From Prauserella salsuginis (GTDB lineage: Bacteria; Actinomycetota; Actinomycetes; Mycobacteriales; Pseudonocardiaceae), in NCBI RefSeq assembly GCF_024648885.1, contig NZ_JANBBF010000009.1:868001-932000 (forward strand): DNA of 64,000 bases, given 5' to 3'. Shown in pieces: positions 1-9,533 of the stretch. Under the pieces are notes generated by a model. The model saw only the letters and a program-made list of their open reading frames with translations. It was not told where the DNA came from and ran no database searches. Numbering within the stretch: the stretch's first letter is position 1; every line of letters starts with the position of its first letter. Position numbers and translations under genes: made by a program.

Positions 1-165
1 GCCGAGTAGCCGGTCGGGACAGATCGCCTGCCGGTAACTGACCTGGACGATGTTGTACACGGTCATACCGTGACCGAGGGCTGCCAGCGCACCGCCGACG
101 AACCAGGCTCCGGCGCCCGGCTGTGCGAGCCCACCCACAATCGGCGGAAATCCGGCTGCCGCCAC
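1..165 (-). pseudogene. 5'-truncated MFS transporter remnant, cut by window edge
   Basis: On the minus strand this frame reads an MFS-type stretch: a hydrophobic helix, then GHGMTVYNIVQVSYRQAICP and DRLLG. A close variant of that string is typical of the C-terminal half of EntS/MFS_3-like drug and siderophore exporters. The frame is open back only to an in-frame TGA at 214-216, contains no upstream ATG, and offers only a weak GTG at 165. The N-terminal six helices therefore cannot be encoded here, because the regulator gene occupies that DNA. I infer a 5'-deleted remnant. The divergent helix-turn-helix gene next door probably once controlled it. A short unrelated membrane protein is the alternative, but the family-specific string makes that unlikely. 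Confidence 0.5.
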
Positions 166-251
166 GGCGATTCCTGTCGCATCCGGCGAGTGTTCCGAAC
201 TGATTGGAAAGCGTCAATCATTCCCGTATGTCAGCCACGTATGCTGGGCGG

Positions 252-776
252 ATGGGAGCGGGGCGACGGACAGCGACCGAGGCCGAGGCGAATGCACTCG
301 CCTCGGGAATACGCCTGCGCATCATCCGGTTGACCTATCACGAGGCACTGACCAACAAGGAGATCGCTCGGCGGCTCGACCGGGATCCGGCAACGACGCT
401 GTATCACGTGCGCAAACTCGTTGCCACGGGCTTCCTCGTCACCGACGTGGAACGCCGGGGGGCGCGTGGTGCGAAAGAGATTCCGTACCGGTCGACCGGC
501 TTGTCGTGGCGGCTGAGTGGCCCGTGGAACGCGCCGGTGGAAGACGCGATGCTCGAGGCGTTTCTGACCGAGATCGCGGACCTCGAACCGGCAGCGCTGC
601 ACCAGACGCGTGCGGTCGCCCGGTTGCCGGAAGCCCGCATCGCCGAGTTCCGCGGCCGGCTGGCCGAGCTGATTGACGAGTTCGCAGCCGGTGACGAGGA
701 GGACGCGCCACCCGAGTCTGCCGCCGAGCAGCCGGGTGCGACCGCGATCTACCTGGCTCTGTACCCGAGCGGGTAA
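252..776 (+). CDS. Winged-helix (ArsR-like) transcriptional regulator
   Basis: A protein of about 174 residues. The N-terminal half is a winged helix-turn-helix: an ALASGIRLRIIRL helix, then EALTNKEIARRLDRDPATTL and YHVRKLVATGFL, the standard HTH_20/ArsR-type recognition unit that reads DNA and separates monomer regulators of small-molecule exporters. The C-terminal half is predicted helical with no recognisable ligand motif. Start choice is uncertain: TTG at 204, ATG at 228 and ATG at 252 share the frame. I chose 252 because it begins just before the conserved domain and has a weak GGGCGG upstream. It diverges from the truncated MFS fragment, the usual arrangement for this family, so its target may be lost. 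Confidence 0.8.
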   Translation: MGAGRRTATEAEANALASGIRLRIIRLTYHEALTNKEIARRLDRDPATTLYHVRKLVATGFLVTDVERRGARGAKEIPYRSTGLSWRLSGPWNAPVEDAMLEAFLTEIADLEPAALHQTRAVARLPEARIAEFRGRLAELIDEFAAGDEEDAPPESAAEQPGATAIYLALYPSG

Positions 777-859
777 ACGGGTCGGAGAATTCGACGGAAC
801 GTGGGATGATGGACCCGGAGGAGCCGCATACGCGGTGACGACATTCGACATGGAGGCTT

Positions 860-2377
<1,518 letters not shown>

Positions 2378-2397
2378 CGACCCGGCCTCGAGGGACA

Positions 2398-3639
2398 GTG
2401 ACCACACGTTCGCCGATGCCCCGTTCGCCGATGCCCCGTTCGACGAGGCCGTGTTCGATCGAGCGCACCACGAGGCGTCGGCGCGCGTGGCGAATGCGCG
2501 GGACGTTCGCGGTCGTGACGGCGTGTGTCGCCGTGGTGCTGGGCATTCCCGCGGCCGTACCGGCGGCGGAGGCACAGCCCCACGGCAACGGCCCGCCTGA
2601 GCCCGGGGCCGTGTGCCGGATCGACGATCCCGCCGTGGACGAGGCATCTGGGCTGGTCGCCGGTGACGGCCGGTGGTACGCCGTCAACGACGGGGGCACG
2701 GTCCTGCGCGTCTACGCGCTCGACCGGGACTGCGCCGTCACCGACGTGATCACCGATCCCACGGACCCGTACGACGTCGAGGATCTCGCCAGAGCGGCCG
2801 ACGGCACGTTCTGGCTCGCCGACATCGGCGACAACCGCTCGGCCCGCGACACCGTGGCGTTGCACGCGCTTCGCCCGGGAGATGGATCGACGCTCTACCG
2901 GCTCACGTATCCCGACGGTGCGCACGACGCCGAGGCCGTACTCCTCGACCGGGAGGGCACGCCGTACATCGTCACGAAGAGCGTGACCGGGACATCGGGC
3001 GTGTACCGTCCTGCCGCGGCGCTGCAGAGTCCAGGGCCGACGCCACTCGAACGGGTGGGCTCGGTGACAGTCCCACCGACAGGCACTCCCGGTGGTCCCG
3101 TGGGCACCGCCGGGACACTGCTCATCACCGGCGGCGCGACGAGCCACGACGGACGGGTCGTCGCGCTGCGCACCTACACGGACGCCTACCTGTACCCGGC
3201 ACCCGACGGCGACGTCGTCGCTGCGCTCCAGCGCGACCCGGTGAGAATCCCACTGCCCGGCGAACCCCAGGGGGAGGCCATCGCGTTCCAACCCGACGGC
3301 ACTCTCGTGTCGGTGAGCGAAGGAGTGGGCAACCCCGTTCGCGTCGTACGCGACGCCACCGACCTCGTCACCGGCTCCGGAGGCGGCGGACCAGAGCGGG
3401 ACGGATCAGCGGGTGACGGCACCGACGACGATGCCCACGCGAAGGGAGGCAGGGGGCCGGCCGGGCCGGACGACGGCCGGCGGGCGGATCGAGGGTCTGC
3501 CGGCGATGCCCAACGTCACGGCGATGCCCAGCGTGACGGCGATGCGTCCGGCTTTCCCCCAGTACCGGTCGGTGTGGGCGCGCTCGTGATCGGACTACTC
3601 GGGGCGATCCTCGTGGTCGTCCGTCGTCGCAGATCGTGA
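2398..3639 (+). CDS. Secreted, membrane-anchored propeller-like protein
   Basis: Up to 413 residues from GTG 2398; an ATG at 2494 would start right at the signal peptide (MRGTFAVVTACVAVVLGIP, cut near AEA) and is a real alternative. The mature part has repeated blades such as DEASGLVAGDGRWYAVND and DVEDLARAADGTFWLADIGD, resembling extracytoplasmic beta-propellers of the esterase-like/phytase-like group. A disordered Gly/Asp-rich linker follows, then one C-terminal helix (about 388-408) and an RRRRS tail. The layout suggests a domain displayed outside and held by a C-terminal anchor. No catalytic residues can be named. Two 15-bp copies of TTCGCCGATGCCCCG lie in the first 40 bp. The gene is convergent with lexA, 36 bp away. 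Confidence 0.75.
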   Translation: MTTRSPMPRSPMPRSTRPCSIERTTRRRRAWRMRGTFAVVTACVAVVLGIPAAVPAAEAQPHGNGPPEPGAVCRIDDPAVDEASGLVAGDGRWYAVNDGGTVLRVYALDRDCAVTDVITDPTDPYDVEDLARAADGTFWLADIGDNRSARDTVALHALRPGDGSTLYRLTYPDGAHDAEAVLLDREGTPYIVTKSVTGTSGVYRPAAALQSPGPTPLERVGSVTVPPTGTPGGPVGTAGTLLITGGATSHDGRVVALRTYTDAYLYPAPDGDVVAALQRDPVRIPLPGEPQGEAIAFQPDGTLVSVSEGVGNPVRVVRDATDLVTGSGGGGPERDGSAGDGTDDDAHAKGGRGPAGPDDGRRADRGSAGDAQRHGDAQRDGDASGFPPVPVGVGALVIGLLGAILVVVRRRRS

Positions 3640-3675
3640 CGTCGGTGCGCGGCACACCGGGTCACGACGGCACCC

Positions 3676-4380
3676 TCACAGTCGGCGCAGTACCGCCACG
3701 ACCTTGCCGAGGATCTGCGCATCGTCCCCGGGGATCGGCTCGTATGCCTCGTTGTGCGGCAACAGCCAGATGTGGCCGTCCTTGCGCTTGAACGTCTTGA
3801 CGGTCGCCTCACCGTCGATCATGGCCGCGACGATCTCGCCGTTCTCCGCATCCTCCTGCTGGCGGACGACGACCCAGTCGCCGTCGGTGATGGCCGCGTC
3901 GACCATGGAGTCACCGGTGACGCTCAGCAGGAACAGATTGCCCTCACCGACCAGATCCTTCGGCAGTGGGAAGACGTCCTCGACCGCTTGCTCGGCCAGT
4001 ACCGGGCCGCCTGCGGCGATACGACCGAGGATCGGCACGAACGCGGGGGTTGGCCGGTCCTCGGAGGGATTCAGCTTCGAGATCGAGTCCGTGGTCAACA
4101 TGCCCACGGCGCGAGGACGATTGGGGTCTCGTCGCAGGTAGCCCTTGCGTTGCAGCGCTCCGAGCTGGTGGTGCACCGACGAGGTCGACGTGAGACCGAC
4201 GGCCTCGCCGATCTCACGCACGCTCGGCGGGTAGCCGTAGCGGTCCACCCACCAGCGGATCACCGCCAGCACGCGCTGCTGTCGTGGGGTGAGGCCTTCT
4301 TCGGTGACTTCCGGCAGGTCGTGGACAGTGCTGCCGGGACCGCGCTTGCCGCCGGTCTCGTCGTGGGTCTTGCGTGCCAC
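3676..4380 (-). CDS. lexA: SOS repressor LexA
   Basis: LexA represses DNA-damage genes and cleaves itself when RecA filaments form. The 234-residue protein has an N-terminal winged helix (about 28-90, with [15 protein letters not shown]) and a C-terminal S24 peptidase-like fold. The self-cleavage bond is Ala123-Gly124 within GRIAAGGP. The nucleophile is Ser158 in TGDSMVDA and the general base is Lys195 in ATVKTFKR. The N-terminal 25-residue extension is common in actinobacterial LexA. Two SOS boxes lie in the 275-bp divergent region upstream, so autoregulation is likely. The neighbour pair lexA / LysM protein matches the Rv2720-Rv2719c arrangement of mycobacteria. Confidence 0.97.
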   Translation of the reverse strand: MARKTHDETGGKRGPGSTVHDLPEVTEEGLTPRQQRVLAVIRWWVDRYGYPPSVREIGEAVGLTSTSSVHHQLGALQRKGYLRRDPNRPRAVGMLTTDSISKLNPSEDRPTPAFVPILGRIAAGGPVLAEQAVEDVFPLPKDLVGEGNLFLLSVTGDSMVDAAITDGDWVVVRQQEDAENGEIVAAMIDGEATVKTFKRKDGHIWLLPHNEAYEPIPGDDAQILGKVVAVLRRL

Positions 4381-4549
4381 CGTGTCGCCTCCCAGTCGCG
4401 GGCAGCGGGTACGGCTGCCCGGTGATCGCGGTGCCGTGCGGCAGCCGCGTGTCGTCGTGTGCTCGGTCGTGTTCGGCGGGCCGCGACAGGCCGTGATGGC
4501 CGGATGGCACGCCGTACATCTCCGACGCTAGCCTCCCCGGCCGCGAATC

Positions 4550-4565
4550 TCAAACATCTGTTCGA
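4550..4565. promoter_or_regulatory. SOS box (LexA operator) 1
   Basis: TCAAACATCTGTTCGA matches the actinobacterial SOS consensus TCGAAC-N4-GTTCGA with one mismatch in the left half. It lies 170 bp before lexA and about 90 bp before the LysM gene on the other strand. Confidence 0.8.
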
Positions 4566-4613
4566 GGGACACGCCGTGTGGGTCTCGATTTTGTCAGACC
4601 CGGGTGGTAGACA

Positions 4614-4629
4614 TCGTACAGGCGTTCGA
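4614..4629. promoter_or_regulatory. SOS box (LexA operator) 2
   Basis: TCGTACAGGCGTTCGA matches TCGAAC-N4-GTTCGA with one mismatch. It is 27 bp upstream of the ATG at 4656, so it most directly covers the promoter of the LysM gene. Its start is 64 bp from that of the first box, about six helical turns. Confidence 0.82.
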
Positions 4630-4655
4630 TCGACCGGATGTTCGAGGAGGTGGCC

Positions 4656-5303
4656 ATGCCGATGGTACTGCAGCGGGAGCAGCCGCTGGAGCGCGGGCAT
4701 GCGAGGTATAGCAGGCCGGAGCGGTCCGGCGAGCCGGGTGATTCTCCCGGGTCCGCCGGCCTCGCTCCGGGTGTCGAGGCGGACCGAGCGCGGAGACGTG
4801 GACGCGGCGTGTTCGAGAAGGTCCACGGTGCGCGTGCGGGTCGGGATGCGGACACGGTGTCCACGTCGATCGGCGGCGGCGTTCGCGACCGGCGAACGGT
4901 CCGGTGGGTTCGTGTCGTACCCGCCGATTCCCGTCGCCCGCCGACGAGGCGCGGTCCCGTCCGGCCGCATACGCGTATTCCGGTGCGCGCGTGTGCTCGG
5001 ACGCGGATCACAGCGCAGGGGTGGCTGTTGATCGCCGTGGCGGTGGGCGTGTTCTCCTTCGTCGTGGCGTCCGGGTTCGTCGCCAACGCGCTCGCCGGTC
5101 TCGGCGGCTCCGGTGCCGGCGAGGTTCCGGCGGAGACGGCGGTCGTGTCCGTGGGTGCGGGGGAGTCGCTGTGGGACATCGCCGAGTCCACCGCACCCGA
5201 GGCGGATCCGGCGGCCGTCGTCACACGGATCGAGCAACTCAACGACCTGGCCGGCGGCGCGGTGCGCACGGGTACCCCGTTGGTGGTGCCCGTCGGACCG
5301 TGA
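4656..5303 (+). CDS. SOS-linked LysM cell-division suppressor (ChiZ-like)
   Basis: A 215-residue protein with an Arg-rich, low-complexity cytoplasmic N-terminus, one membrane helix at about 123-147 (GWLLIAVAVGVFSFVVASGF) and a C-terminal LysM module (about 166-215, with GESLWDIAESTAPEADP and GTPLVVPVGP) for peptidoglycan binding. In Mycobacterium tuberculosis the gene in the same place, Rv2719c/ChiZ, is SOS-induced and halts division by interfering with FtsZ rings and septal wall. By context I infer that role here; only the TM-LysM architecture is seen. The start is ATG 4656, eight bases after a strong GAGGAGG; an earlier ATG at 4638 has no such site. Two SOS boxes lie directly upstream. Confidence 0.85.
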   Translation: MPMVLQREQPLERGHARYSRPERSGEPGDSPGSAGLAPGVEADRARRRGRGVFEKVHGARAGRDADTVSTSIGGGVRDRRTVRWVRVVPADSRRPPTRRGPVRPHTRIPVRACARTRITAQGWLLIAVAVGVFSFVVASGFVANALAGLGGSGAGEVPAETAVVSVGAGESLWDIAESTAPEADPAAVVTRIEQLNDLAGGAVRTGTPLVVPVGP

Positions 5304-5443
5304 CTGCCGTGGCACGTCTTCCTGCGGTTTCCCTGGGACGTCGCCCGGACCAGCTCCCCCGTGACGGTGAGCTATGTCGGTGATCACCCGTCGGATGGCT
5401 GTGTCAGCTTGCGCGGCGGGTGGGTGCACTCCTAGAGTCAACC

Positions 5444-5489
5444 CCCACATCTAGTAGTTACACGGCTGTAGTTGGTCCACAAATTGGGG
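5444..5489. promoter_or_regulatory. Pair of NrdR boxes
   Basis: CCCACATCTAGTAG (5444-5457) and TCCACAAATTGGGG (5476-5489) align with each other and lie 32 bp apart, three helical turns. NrdR boxes normally occur as two partly palindromic sites about 31-32 bp apart before ribonucleotide reductase operons. The individual matches are imperfect. Function as the autoregulatory operator of nrdR-nrdJ is inferred from spacing and position. Confidence 0.6.
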
Positions 5490-5504
5490 TAAACTCGGAC
5501 AGAG

Positions 5505-5513
5505 TTATCCACA
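5505..5513 (+). promoter_or_regulatory. DnaA box
   Basis: TTATCCACA is a perfect match to the canonical DnaA box. Near copies TGGTCCACA (5473-5481) and GTATCCACA (5537-5545) flank it at exactly 32 bp on each side. No AT-rich unwinding region or dnaA/dnaN genes are nearby, so this looks like a regulatory cluster and not an origin. Confidence 0.5.
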
Positions 5514-5750
5514 GCTCGTCGGCCTTCGCCCACCGGGTATCCACAGATTGATCACCAGGATCGCCCTGGTGAACGACAGTCCTCGCCGAGTCTTCGCGGC
5601 CGATCACGTCATCGGGTTCCGGGATCGGTGGGGCTCGAGAGTCGTCGGCGGTGCGTCAGGGCACGCCGGCAGCCGGTGTCGCGAGACGTGGCCCGGCGAT
5701 GGTTGCGGCGCACGGTGCGCCGGCGCCTGTGATGGGGAGGTGGTTCGGTC

Positions 5751-6212
5751 ATGCGGTGTCCGTTCTGCAGGCATGCCGATTCCCGCGTCGTCGATTCTCG
5801 TGAGGTGGATGAAGGGCAGGCGATCCGGCGCCGGCGTTCGTGCTCGAAGTGCGGTCGCCGGTTCACGACCTCGGAGTCGATGGTGCTCGCCGTCGTCAAG
5901 CGCTCCGGGGTGACGGAACAGTTCAGCAGGGACAAGGTCATCCGGGGCGTGCATCGGGCCTGCCAGGGGCGCCCGGTCGACGACGACGCGCTGCAGCAGC
6001 TGGCGCAGCGGGTCGAGGAGTCGATCAGGGCCGCCGGCGTGGCGGAGATCCCGAGTCACGAGGTCGGTCTGGCGATCCTCGGTCCCCTGCGGGAACTGGA
6101 CGCTGTGGCGTATCTGCGGTTCGCGAGTGTTTATCGCGCGTTCTCCTCCATCGAAGACTTCGAGAAGGAGATCACGGACCTTCGGCAGGCGATTGCGGAT
6201 TCGGTCGACTGA
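5751..6212 (+). CDS. nrdR: Transcriptional repressor NrdR
   Basis: NrdR senses ATP/dATP and represses ribonucleotide reductase genes. The 153-residue protein, of usual length, has an N-terminal zinc ribbon with Cys3, Cys6, Cys31 and Cys34 (MRCPFC and CSKCGRRF), then an ATP-cone domain from about 49 to 139 ([20 protein letters not shown]). The signature VDSREVDEG follows the first Cys pair. The start is ATG 5751, which begins the conserved MRCPFC. It is followed 80 bp later by nrdJ, and the pair probably forms one operon under autoregulation through the sites at 5444-5489. Confidence 0.97.
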   Translation: MRCPFCRHADSRVVDSREVDEGQAIRRRRSCSKCGRRFTTSESMVLAVVKRSGVTEQFSRDKVIRGVHRACQGRPVDDDALQQLAQRVEESIRAAGVAEIPSHEVGLAILGPLRELDAVAYLRFASVYRAFSSIEDFEKEITDLRQAIADSVD

Positions 6213-6292
6213 GGTTCCTCGGTCGACAGCGGGAGTAAATGCGGACGACGCCCCGGCGTCGCCGCTTGGTGCCAATCGCGGGAGTGGGAGTC

Positions 6293-9151
6293 ATGACAGA
6301 AACGGTCGGAGCCGGCGCCGAGGCCTCGAAGACGTCGAAGAAGCGGTCCGGTGGCGGCGGTGGCACACGGAAGGGCCTGCGGGTCCAGCGTGTGTTCACG
6401 ACCGAGGGGGTGCACCCGTACGACGAGGTCACGTGGGAGAAGCGTGACGTCGTCATGACCAACTGGCGCGACGGGACGGTGAACTTCGAACAGCGGGGCG
6501 TCGAGTTCCCCGAGTCCTGGTCGATCAACGCCACGAACATCGTCACCAGCAAGTATTTCCGGGGTGCCGCCGGCAGCCCGGAGCGGGAGAGCAGCCTCAA
6601 GCAGCTGATCGACCGCGTCGTGAAGACCTACGTCGCCTCGGGCACCGAACACGGCTACTTCGCCTCGCCCGCCGACGCCGAGATCTTCGAGCACGAGCTC
6701 ACCTGGATGCTGCTCCACCAGGTGTTCAGCTTCAACTCGCCGGTCTGGTTCAACGTGGGCACCGCGTCGAAGCAGCAGGTCTCGGCGTGCTTCATCCTCT
6801 CGGTCGACGACACCATGGAGTCGATCCTCGACTGGTACAAGGAAGAGGGCCGGATCTTCAAGGGCGGCTCGGGTGCCGGTCTGAACCTCTCGCGGATCCG
6901 TTCCTCGAGGGAGCTGCTCTCGTCGGGCGGTACGGCATCGGGCCCGGTGTCGTTCATGCGCGGCGCCGACGCCTCCGCGGGCACGATCAAGTCCGGCGGG
7001 GCCACCCGCCGCGCCGCGAAGATGGTGGTGCTCGACGTCGACCACCCCGACATCGAAGAGTTCATCGAGACCAAGGCCAAGGAGGAGCACAAGATCCGGG
7101 TGCTCCGCGACGGCGGGTTCGACATGGACCTGGGCGGCTCCGACATCGCTTCGGTGCAGTACCAGAACGCGAACAACTCGGTGCGCGTGTCCGACGAGTT
7201 CATGCGCGCCGTGGAGTCGGACGACAAGTTCGGCCTGCGCGCCCGCACCACCGGTGACGTCATCGACCAGACCGAGGCGAAGCCGCTGTTCCGGAAGATG
7301 GCGCAGGCGGCCTGGGAATGTGCCGACCCGGGGATGCAGTACGATGACACGATCAACGACTGGCACACGTGTCCCGAGTCCGGCCGGATCACCGCGTCCA
7401 ACCCGTGCTCGGAGTACATGCACCTCGACAACTCGAGCTGCAACCTGGCATCGCTGAACCTGCTGAAGTTCCTGTCCGACGACGGGTCGTTCGACGCACC
7501 GCTGTTCGCGAAGGCGGTCGAGCTGGTCATCACCGCGATGGACATCTCGATCTGCTTCGCCGACTTCCCGACCGAGGCGATCGGTGACACCACGCGGAAG
7601 TTCCGCCAGCTCGGCATCGGTTACGCCAACCTGGGCGCGCTGCTCATGGCGACGGGCCACGCCTACGACTCCGACGGCGGCCGTGCGCTCGCCGCGTCGA
7701 TCACGTCGCTGATGACCGCGGTGTCGTACCGTCGCTCCGCCGAGATGGCCGGCGTCGTCGGCCCGTACGAGGGCTACGCCCGCAACGCCGAAGGTCACCA
7801 GCGGGTCATGCGCAAGCACGCCGCGGCCAACGAGCTCGTACGCACGCTGCACCGCAACGACGCGAACGTGCGTGCCCTCGCCACGGACGAGTGGAAGCGC
7901 GGCATCGAGATCGGCGAGCGCTCCGGCTGGCGTAACGCTCAGGCGAGTGTGCTCGCGCCCACGGGCACGATCGGGTTCATGATGGACTGCGACACCACGG
8001 GCATCGAGCCGGACTTCTCGCTGGTGAAGTTCAAGAAGCTCGTCGGCGGCGGGTCGATGCAGATCGTCAACAACGCGGTGCCGCGCGCACTCCGTGCCCT
8101 GGGCTACCAGGAGGAGCAGGTCGAGGCGATCGTCGATTACATCGCCCAGCACGGACACGTCATCGACGCCCCGGGGCTGCGGAGCGAGCACTACGAGGTG
8201 TTCGACTGCGCCGTCGGTGAGCGGTCCATCGCGCCGATGGGACACGTGCGGATGATGGCGGCGGTGCAGCCGTTCATCTCGGGCGCGATCTCGAAGACCG
8301 TCAACATGCCGGAGTCGGCCACGGTCGACGAGGTCGCGGAGATCTACTTCGAAGGCTGGAAGCTCGGGCTGAAGGCGCTGGCGATCTACCGGGACAACTG
8401 CAAGGTCGGCCAGCCGCTGTCGACCGGCAAGCAGGAGAAGGGTGAGGCGGAACCGGAGAAGGTCGTCGAGTACCGCCCGGTGCGCAAGCGCCTGCCGAAG
8501 AAGCGGCCGAGCCAGACGGTGTCGTTCACCGTCGCGGGCGCGGAGGGATACCTGACGGCCGGTTCGTACCCGGACGACGGTCTCGGCGAGATCTTCGTCA
8601 AGCTCGGCAAGCAGGGTTCGACCCTCGCAGGCGTGATGGACGCCTTCTCGATGTCGATCTCCGTGGGGCTGCAGTACGGCATCCCGCTCGAGTTCTACGT
8701 GCAGAAGTTCCAGAACCTGCGTTTCGAGCCTGCTGGCATGACCGACGACCCGGACGTGCGGATGGCGACGAGCGTGCTCGACTACCTGTTCCGCAGGCTC
8801 GCGCTCGACTACTTGCCGTACGACAAGCGGGCTCAGCTCGGCATCTTCACCGCCGACGAGCGCTCGGCGCAGGTCGAGGCCGACTACAGCGGAGGCGATT
8901 CCGAGGGCGACGGTGTCGACCTGGAGACACTGCGCAGCACGGTGGACTCCGGTGGAACGCAGGTGGCCGAACAGTCCGCCGATGAGACAGCCACCTCCGG
9001 GGATGAGGCGCACACGACCACGGAACTGGTGGAGTTGCAGCTCGGCAAGGCCGCGGACGCGCCGCTGTGCATGACGTGTGGGACCAAGATGCGCCCCGCG
9101 GGTTCGTGCTACGCCTGCGAGGGCTGTGGCGCCACGTCGGGTTGCAGCTGA
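6293..9151 (+). CDS. nrdJ: B12-dependent class II ribonucleotide reductase
   Basis: NrdJ makes deoxyribonucleotides using adenosylcobalamin to generate the thiyl radical, without oxygen. The protein has 952 residues from ATG 6293 (GGAG at 6281-6284). The reductase barrel carries the first redox cysteine in QQVSACFILSVDD (about 165), the active-site segment NPCSEYMHLDNSSCNLA (about 370) and ASVLAPTGTIGFMMDCDTTG. The C-terminal tail is a cysteine-rich redox/zinc element, CMTCGTKMRPAGSCYACEGC, typical of actinobacterial NrdJ. An upstream ATG at 6239 adds 18 Arg-rich residues without a conserved match and was rejected. It follows nrdR and is closed by a strong terminator. Confidence 0.97.
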   Translation: MTETVGAGAEASKTSKKRSGGGGGTRKGLRVQRVFTTEGVHPYDEVTWEKRDVVMTNWRDGTVNFEQRGVEFPESWSINATNIVTSKYFRGAAGSPERESSLKQLIDRVVKTYVASGTEHGYFASPADAEIFEHELTWMLLHQVFSFNSPVWFNVGTASKQQVSACFILSVDDTMESILDWYKEEGRIFKGGSGAGLNLSRIRSSRELLSSGGTASGPVSFMRGADASAGTIKSGGATRRAAKMVVLDVDHPDIEEFIETKAKEEHKIRVLRDGGFDMDLGGSDIASVQYQNANNSVRVSDEFMRAVESDDKFGLRARTTGDVIDQTEAKPLFRKMAQAAWECADPGMQYDDTINDWHTCPESGRITASNPCSEYMHLDNSSCNLASLNLLKFLSDDGSFDAPLFAKAVELVITAMDISICFADFPTEAIGDTTRKFRQLGIGYANLGALLMATGHAYDSDGGRALAASITSLMTAVSYRRSAEMAGVVGPYEGYARNAEGHQRVMRKHAAANELVRTLHRNDANVRALATDEWKRGIEIGERSGWRNAQASVLAPTGTIGFMMDCDTTGIEPDFSLVKFKKLVGGGSMQIVNNAVPRALRALGYQEEQVEAIVDYIAQHGHVIDAPGLRSEHYEVFDCAVGERSIAPMGHVRMMAAVQPFISGAISKTVNMPESATVDEVAEIYFEGWKLGLKALAIYRDNCKVGQPLSTGKQEKGEAEPEKVVEYRPVRKRLPKKRPSQTVSFTVAGAEGYLTAGSYPDDGLGEIFVKLGKQGSTLAGVMDAFSMSISVGLQYGIPLEFYVQKFQNLRFEPAGMTDDPDVRMATSVLDYLFRRLALDYLPYDKRAQLGIFTADERSAQVEADYSGGDSEGDGVDLETLRSTVDSGGTQVAEQSADETATSGDEAHTTTELVELQLGKAADAPLCMTCGTKMRPAGSCYACEGCGATSGCS

Positions 9152-9230
9152 TCCGAAGGGTGGTAGCTGGGCCTAATGGCGGTAGCTGATCCGCCGACGA
9201 GTCGGCGGTAACCGGCCGGCGTGACCGATG

Positions 9231-9267
9231 GTGAGGGCCGGGGATCACGACGATCCCCGGCCCTCAC
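9231..9267 (+). terminator. Intrinsic terminator after nrdJ
   Basis: A perfect 16-bp stem, GTGAGGGCCGGGGATC (9231-9246) with GATCCCCGGCCCTCAC (9252-9267), and a 5-nt loop. There is no long U tract, as is usual in high-GC actinobacteria. A smaller hairpin, CCGCCGA-CGAG-TCGGCGG, precedes it at 9191-9208. Confidence 0.85.
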
Positions 9268-9533
9268 TCGTACGTCGGCGACTCGCCCGTCGGCGCGATC
9301 GGTTCGTCGTCACCCACGCGTGTTGTGCCCGATATCGTTCGTTGTGCGATATTCGCGACGGTCCAGTTCAGTGTGTAAGGAACTTTCGGCCGTAGGTGCC
9401 TACCTGTGGGTGCACTTAGCGTGAACGCGGTCGCTGCATCGGGTGGACCGACTCCGCGGAGTGGTCGCCTGGTGGGTGACCGGAGTACGTCACTTCACCT
9501 GCTCGTAGGACGACCACCTATGGAAGGGACGGC
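9268..9533 (+). other. Leader region of the secreted lysozyme-like gene
   Basis: This 266-bp stretch holds no convincing gene. It should contain the promoter of the 9534 gene. GGTGC is repeated around 9393-9414 (GGTGCCTACCTGTGGGTGCA). I looked for the conserved pairing of a ydaO/c-di-AMP riboswitch, common before actinobacterial cell-wall hydrolases, and did not find it. Confidence 0.45.

Larger units (their letters stand above)
5304..5750 (+). other. nrdR leader region, 447 bp without a gene
   Basis: No credible coding frame. The central part carries four CCACA motifs with exact 32-bp spacing (5445, 5477, 5509, 5541), listed separately. The last 200 bp before nrdR hold no visible riboswitch; in particular I see no cobalamin-box pattern, even though the downstream reductase uses B12. 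A GGGGAGG at about 5733-5740 serves as the nrdR ribosome-binding site. Confidence 0.7.

Noticed and set aside
5505-5545. Possible replication origin from clustered DnaA boxes
   Set aside because: Only one perfect and two near boxes, no AT-rich unwinding segment and no dnaA, dnaN or parAB genes nearby. A regulatory role before nrdR explains them better.
6131-9013. 960-codon minus-strand frame opposite nrdJ
   Set aside because: Antisense shadow produced by codon bias; no recognisable domain, while nrdJ is unmistakable.
9268-9533. ydaO/c-di-AMP riboswitch before the secreted lysozyme-like gene
   Set aside because: The context is right, but I could not find the conserved paired segments; only short GGTGC repeats are present.
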